A stretch of 64,000 bases of DNA from Primulina eburnea (taxonomy: Eukaryota; Streptophyta; Magnoliopsida; Lamiales; Gesneriaceae), in contig NC_133108.1 in the NCBI RefSeq assembly GCF_022965805.1, positions 19,480,056 to 19,544,055 on the forward strand. The letters run 5' to 3'. The notes below the pieces were generated by a model that worked only from the letters and a program-made list of their open reading frames with translations, was not told where the DNA came from and did no database searches. Positions 57,679-64,000 of this stretch are shown here, piece after piece; positions within the stretch are counted from its first letter, which is position 1, and each line of letters starts with the position of its first letter. Made by a program: the position numbers and the translations under genes.

Positions 57679-58678
57679 TGTGACACCTTGACCCGTTACA
57701 TTTAAAATACAGTGGAATTTAAAATTTTCTTGAAGGTAGGATGGATTACAATTTCATAACATCAAAACATTTACAAAAAATTTGCAACCAAAATAAATAC
57801 ATGATCATTCAAATGACATAACAAAAATACAAAATATCATTCCTATGATCATGTCCAAAATGCCATCCTTCCAACGTCGTATGCATATGACTTCGGGCCA
57901 CTGTCACTGTCCTGGTCCGTCACTCTTAGCTGCATCACATGAAAATAACTGAAATGAGTATAAAACTCAGCAAGTGGAACTCTTACATAACAATGAACAT
58001 ATCATACTCTGTAAAACATAGCTTTGAAATCATTAAATACCATCAACTTTGAAATATGAATATCATAGCAATAGCATAACAATGAGATGGTATTTCTCTT
58101 TACTCTGGTTGGATTGATATCAATAGTAACTCTGTCTAGTGCTCGTATCCCAATCGATATAAACCGATAACTCTGAGGGATATAAGCCTATGGTCGTTGA
58201 TCAACTAATTGCATGCAATCTCTGACTATGTATCTATCAATCCAATAAAACATTTGAAACTCTCTCTTGGCATTTAAACAACACTTTGCAATCACTTCTT
58301 TCCTCTTGTATTCCCTTTTCAATAATATGAGACATAAAAATGTCCCCAATATACATAGCAATGGAATCAATACATAATCAAGAATCAATTGAAGGGAATA
58401 ACACAATAAAACCTTTGAACACAATACATATATAATCATGTGAGCACAAGGGATGAAATTCCACTTACAAACCACAATAACACCTTGAATCTAACTATTG
58501 GTACACCACCTACAACAATAATCCATAAATAACACCAACATCAACTCAATATCCAAGAATCCAAGTCAATAATCCATTAAACCAACATAAACAACAAACC
58601 CAAATCATCTATCACCTCAAACCAAGAAATAATACAACCAAAATCTTACCTTAGCTTCCTAGCACCAAGGAGAACTTC
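57679..58678 (-). repeat. Element L 5' LTR, interrupted
   Basis: First 1000 bp (in + coordinates) of the L 5' LTR, cut after GAGAACTTC by insertion of element N. The remaining LTR, including the core array, is beyond N and outside the window. Confidence 0.92.
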
Positions 58679-60275
58679 TGTGACACCCTGACCCGTAACG
58701 ATAAAAATACAGCGGAATTTAAAATTTTCTTTCAAATGGAAGGAGTTTCAAAATACATTTCATAAAAATGTTTACAAAATAAATACATGATCATTCAAAT
58801 GATATACAAAATACAAAATAATCATTTCTATGATCATGTCCCAAAATGATAACAAAATAATCATCCTTCCAATCTTCGTATGCATATGACTCCCGGCCAC
58901 AATCAATGTCCTGGTCCGTCGCTCTTAACTGCATCACAAGAAAATAACTGAAATGAGTATAAAAACTCAGCAAGTGGAACTCTACATAGTATACTCTGTA
59001 AAACATGACTTTGAAATCATAAATACCATCAACTCTGAAACATGAATACTGTAGCAATAACTGTAGCAATAAGATAGCAATAAGATGGTATTTCTCTTTC
59101 TCTTGTTGGATTGATATCAATAGTATCTCTGACTGTGGTACTCGTATCCCAAATTGGTTATAAACCGATAACTTTGAGGGATATAAGCCTATGGGCGTTG
59201 ATCAACTAATTGCATGCAATGCTCTGACTATGATTAAATCAATCCAATAAAACATTTGAATTCTTAATAGCATTTAAATAATCACTTTGGAAACTATATC
59301 TTTTCTCTTGTATTCCCTTTTTAATAAATGAGACATACAATGCCTCCAATAGATAATCAATGAAATCAATACATAACAATGGATCAATTGAAGGGAATAA
59401 CACTTTGAAACCTTTGAAATACAATACATATAACATCATGTGAGCGAAGGGATGAAATTCCACTTACAAACCAATAGAACACCTCCAAACTATACTCTTG
59501 GTACACGACCTACAACAATAATCCATAAATAACACCAATATCAACTCTATATCCAAAAATACAAGTCAAATAACCCATTGAACCATCAAAAACATCAACC
59601 TATAGCATCTCAATTCCAACACCATGATAGAACTCAACCAAAAACTTACCTTAGCTTCCTCTCACCACGTAGAAGCTCGATCTCAACTCGGAAATCCAAA
59701 CAAATCCAAGAATCAAAGCTAGGAAATGAAATGAAATGAAGGAAACCCTTGTTTCTAGAGAGAAATCTCGAAAATGGAGGAAAGGAAAGGTGAAAAGTGA
59801 AGTCAACTCAACCAAAAAGCAACTTAAAGCTTCGCCCATACCTCAATAATACAAGATCGCGGGTGCGCTGCCACAAGCACCGCGGGTGCGCTATGCCATC
59901 GGCCAACCAAATAAAAATCCATGCACGATGACCGCGGGTGCGTTGCTGCAAATACCGCGGGTGCGGTCCTTGCACTGCCGCGGGTGCGGTGATGCCACGG
60001 CCAAACTCCCAAAATACAATAAATGAGACCGCGGGTGCAGTCCCTACAATGAGTGCGGGTGCGGTATAACTTCGGCCAAGAAGCAATCCTAAGCAACTAA
60101 AATCAATCCGCAACGCTGAAACGACGCAACCAACAACATCTAATACAACAACCAAGCCACAAACAATAATACCAACTAAACTATAACCCATAACACAACT
60201 CAAATCATCTAAATCATAAAACCCAATAAACACATAAAATTTAAACCGTACCGTACACCGGGCTGGGCTATTACA
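58679..60275 (-). repeat. Element N 3' LTR
   Basis: A-family LTR of 1597 bp on the minus strand. GC cores (complement) start at 59856, 59879, 59931, 59954, 59977, 60028 and 60052, spacing 22-24 within pairs. Flanking 5 bp ACTTC; the other copy would lie outside the window. Confidence 0.92.
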
Positions 60276-60315
60276 ATCTTTCCTCCTTAGAGGAATTTCG
60301 TCCGCGAAATTGACG

Positions 60316-62429
60316 TCACTGCACGAACAACTCAGGATACTTCTCTCTCATCTCATCCTCTGGTTCCCACGTAGCCTCTTCGATCAAATGGTTCCTCCAA
60401 AGGACTTTAACAATGCCGATCTCTTTGTTCCTCAAAACTCTAACTCTGCGATCCAGAATCTGAATCGGAATCTCTTGATAAGTCAAATTCGGCGTCAAGT
60501 CCAATGGCTCGTGGAGAAGAACATGTGAAGGATTCGCAATATACTTCCTGAGCATCGAAACGTAAAACACATTGTGAACTCTGTCAAGATCTGGCGGTAG
60601 GGCTAATCTGTAGACTCGATCGCCAACTCTGTCCAATATCTCAAATGGACCAATAAACCTCGGCTCAACTTACCCTTCTTGCCAAACCTCATCACACCCT
60701 TGAGAGGTGCTATCTTCAGGAACAAGATCGCCAACCTCGAACTGCAACGGCCTACGCCGAACGTCTGCATAGCTCTTCTGTCTCGACTGCGCAGTCTTCA
60801 TCCTCTCACGAATCACTGCAACAACATCAGCAGTGTGTTGGACCAACTCTGGACCCAACATCCTCCTCTCTCCAACCTCGTCCCAATACAAAGGAGATCT
60901 GCACTTCCTGCCATAAAGTGCCTCATACGGTGCCATCCCAATCGTCGCTTGGTAGCTATTGTTGTACGTGAACTCCACAAGAGGCAATTTGGAATCCCAG
61001 CTACCAGAATAATCAATGGTACAAGCTCTGAGCATATCCTCTAGAATCTGAATAACTCTCTCTGATTGACCGTCTCTCTGAGGGTGATATGCTGTACTAA
61101 ACGCTAACCGCGAACCCATAGCTCTGTGCAAACTCTTCCAAAACTCTGAGGTAAATCTAGGGTCACGATCAGACACAATCGACACAGGGACACCGTGAAG
61201 TCTAACAATCTCTGCTACATACTCCTCGGCATACTGACTCATAGAGTACGTCGTCTTGACAGTAAGAAAGTGCGCTGACTTGGTCAATCGATCAACGATA
61301 ACCCAAATGGAGTTAAAACCTTTCTGCGTCCTGAGAAGACCAGTCACGAAATCCATCGTAATATGCTCCCACTTCCATTGAAGAATCGACAATGACAAAA
61401 ATTTCCCAGCAGGTCTCCGGTGCTCAATCTTCACCTGCTGACAAGTTAGGCACTGAGAAATGAACAAAGCAATAACTTTCTTCATACCTGGCCACCAGAA
61501 AAGTCGACGAAGATCCTGATACATCTTCGTACTGCCTGGATGAATCGAATATGGCGCGGTATGAGCCTCTGCCAAAACATCCCGCCGAATATCATCGCCA
61601 ATAGGAACACAAATACGGCCTCTGAAGGTCACCAAACCATCACCATTCAAACCAAACTCTGAGTTCCCTCTAACCTCTGCTCTAGCTCTCAACTCTGTCA
61701 ACTGAACATCAGTCGACTGCTCTCTACGGATCCTGTCCGTCAATGTAGCCCGAATGACCAGCGCTGAAAGGCGAGCAATGGTTCCCGGAATTACCAAAGA
61801 AATATCCTCTCACTGCAAGTCCATCAACAACGGCCTCTGAATCAAAGAACTCAAAGAAGAACTCGACTTACGGATCAAAGCATCAGCCACAATATTCGCT
61901 TTCCCTGGGTGGTAACTGATCGTCACATCATAATCCTTGACAAGCTCTAACCACCTCCTTTGTCGCATGTTGAGCTCTTTCTGAGAGAACAAATACTTCA
62001 AACTCTTGTGGTCCGTGAAAATCTCACACTTTTCGCCATTTAAGTAATGTCTCCAAATCTTCAGGGCGAAAACCACGGCTGCTAGCTCCAAATCATGCGT
62101 AGGATAATTCTTCTCATAGTCTTTCAACTGGCGAGAAGCATAGGCAATAACATTACCTCGCTGCATCAGCACTGCACCAAGGCCTCTCTTCGACGCATCG
62201 GTATAGACCACAAAATCCTCTGAACCACTAGGCAAAGAAAGAACAGGAGCTGACGTCAACCTGTCCTTCAACTCTTGAAATGCACTCTGGCAATCAATGG
62301 ACCACTCGAACTTCACAGTCTTCCTTGTCAGATTGGACAATGGCAGGGCAATCTTGGAGAAATCTGAAATGAAACGATGATAGTAACCCGCCAAACCAAG
62401 GAAACTGCATACCTCTGATACAGTAGTAG
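60316..62429 (-). pseudogene. pol: Element N pol: RNase H, integrase, chromodomain
   Basis: Minus-strand A-family pol from the RT-RNase H junction ([11 protein letters not shown]) through RNase H ([27 protein letters not shown]), integrase (SIHPGS ... [35 protein letters not shown]) to the chromodomain (VKVLWRNHLIEEATWE, stop 60316-60318). A TGA near 61810 splits RNase H from integrase, and two small deletions near 60725 and 60662 shift the frame in the GPY region. A conserved Arg (EVRSFLG) reads Cys near 62410. It is cut at 62429 by LTR O. The pre-PPT stem-loop is at 60294-60311. Confidence 0.92.
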
Positions 62430-64000
62430 TGTAATAGCCGAGCCCGGTGTACGGTATGGTTTAAGATTTTGTATGATTATTGGCTATTTGGGTAAGTTTA
62501 TGTATAGTTTGGATGTTAAGAGTTTCGAGTTATGATTTATAGTATGGTTGGTTATAGATGATGTGCAGTGTTATTGTAGCGGCGTTACGATTAAATTCAT
62601 GATAAATGGTATATTGATCCAAATGCGGTGAGGCCAATTGGAGTGGTTAGATAAGACATAAGGCTATAACTTCCTTATTTTGAGTTTTGTTCAAATCATT
62701 GTGGAAGGTAAGCCAAAAGTGTCCCGAAGAGTGTTGTGTGTTTCGACGTTCCTCCAGTGACACATGTTGGGAGATTTAGCATAACTTTTTACTCAGACCT
62801 CCAAATGATCTGAAATTTTGAGGGAGTCAAGATAAGACATAGAGCTACAACGTTGTAGTTTACCACTTTTCCCAATTAGGAAGGGAAGAGGCGTTTCTGA
62901 GGCAATCTTTGTAGAAGCTGTGCGCAGAGTAAGATTTGGTCCGAAGGTAGAGCGCACCCGCGGTCATGTAAGGACCGCACCCGCGGTCCCAGTGGTTCAA
63001 AAATTGATATTTGGTCGTAGGCTTGGCGCACCCGCGGTCCTTGTGTTGCCGCACCCGCGGTGGAGGTATGGGCGAGATATTTAGTGCTTTTTGGAGTGGT
63101 TGGCCATCACTTTACCTTTTTCTCTTCTCTTTCATTTCGAATTCTCTCCATTTCTTAGGGTTTTCCCTCATTTCTTTCATTTCCTATCTTCAATCCAAGC
63201 GTTTATTTTGCGATTCGACTTGAGATCGACGTTCTCCTTGGTGCTAGGAAGCTTAGGTAAGCTTTTGGTGCGATTCTTTTAAGGTTTTGAGTTAAGAGTT
63301 GACTTGGGTTTGTTATTCTTGTGGATTTATGGATTTATTGTTATGGATTCTTGGATATAGAGTTGATGTTGGTGTTAATTTAATGGATTATTGTTGTAGG
63401 TGGTGAACCAAGAGCTAAGTTTGAGGTGTTCTATTGGGTAGTAAGTGGAATATCATCCTTTTTGCTCACATGATATTATATGTATTGTGTTTTAAAGATT
63501 TTAAAGTGATATTCCCTTCTATTGATCCATTGTTATGTATTGATTTCATTGATTATCTATTGGAGGTATTGTATATCTCACTATTGTTAAAAGGGAATAC
63601 AAGAGAAAATATGAAATTGTGAAAGGACGGCCTTAAATGCTATTCAGAGTTCAAATGTTTTTATTGGATTGATTAATCATAGTCAGAGCATTGCATGCAA
63701 TTAGATGATCATCGACCATAGGCTTTTATCCCTCAGAGTTATCGGTTTATATCGATAGGGATATTAGCACCAGAGCAGAGATACTATTGATATCAATCCA
63801 ACCAGAGAAAAGAGAAATACCATCGTATTGCTATCTATTGCTATGTTATTGCTACAGTTATTGCTACAGTATTCATGTTTCAGAGTTGATGGTATTTATG
63901 ATTTCAAAGCTATGTTTTCAGAGTATATTGTCATTGCTATGTAAGAGTTCCACTTGCTGAGATTTATTCTCATTCCAGTTATTTCATGTGATCCAGATCA
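62430..64000 (+). repeat. Element O: A-family LTR, runs off the window
   Basis: Starts TGTAATAGCC inside N. From about 62540 to 62930 it differs from the other A-family LTRs (a distinct U3), then has a short core array with units at 62951, 62974, 63025 and 63048, and from about 63070 aligns again with A and E. The LTR end is beyond the window, so whether O is a full element or solo LTR is unknown. Confidence 0.9.

Larger units (their letters stand above)
43846..58678 (-). mobile_element. Element L: A-family chromovirus, split by M and N
   Basis: Minus-strand element with 3' LTR 43846-45267, pol 45308-47601 and 55421-56500, gag to 57543, primer binding site 57662-57673 and the beginning of the 5' LTR (57679-58678), which is interrupted by N and leaves the window. 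Element M lies inside RT with duplication CCTGG at 47597-47601 and 55421-55425. Confidence 0.93.

Overview
The window is a plant nuclear repeat block: nested LTR retrotransposons from end to end, with no host gene, rRNA or tRNA gene that I can support. Evidence for a plant is the Ty3/gypsy chromoviruses of Tekay type (gag zinc knuckle, DTG protease, FIDD reverse transcriptase, RNase H, HHCC/DDE integrase, C-terminal chromodomain), a Ty1/copia element, and primer binding sites matching plant initiator Met-tRNA. The species cannot be fixed from sequence. A eudicot, perhaps Lamiales, is only a weak impression from memory of similar gag proteins.

Layout (letters are mine). 1-14226: C, a chromovirus on +, is interrupted by A (+, ends at 12196), which is interrupted by full-length B (+, 884-9291, TSD ATTAT). 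14227-21676: D, on -, sits in C; its 5' LTR is cut off and fused to E (21677-23786, the 3' end of an A-family element, +). 23787-40431: H, a chromovirus on -, is split by solo LTR F (23813-25239 and 34834-35448, TSD AATTC), and F is split by copia element G (25240-34828, -, TSD TAGAC). 40432-42637: I, a 5'-truncated B/F-type LTR, split by solo LTR J (40910-42250, TSD TGTAT). 42638-43845: K, a tandem array of a 364-bp integrase fragment. 43846 to the end: L (A family, -), with full-length M inside its reverse transcriptase (47602-55420, +, TSD CCTGG), N (-) inside its 5' LTR at 58679, and O (+) inside N at 62430, running off the window.

Every coding region carries at least one break or truncation, many of them C-to-T or G-to-A stops as expected in methylated repeats. 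LTR pairs of B and M differ by roughly 1% by my hand count, so the latest insertions are young.

The most interesting signal is in the LTRs. Upstream of the putative TATA box, almost every LTR holds an array of GC-rich, near-palindromic 13-15 bp cores arranged as pairs 20-24 bp apart, with the pairs repeated at about 53 or 70-75 bp. Three unrelated core sequences occupy this position: ACCGCACCCGCGGT (A family, B, J), CGCGCATATGCGCG (D), and a CTCGAG/CCCGAG-centred hairpin (F). B and D have closely related pol genes but different cores, while B, A and J have different LTRs but the same core, so the array looks like an exchangeable module. Three further LTR or pre-LTR stem-loops are conserved with compensating base changes.
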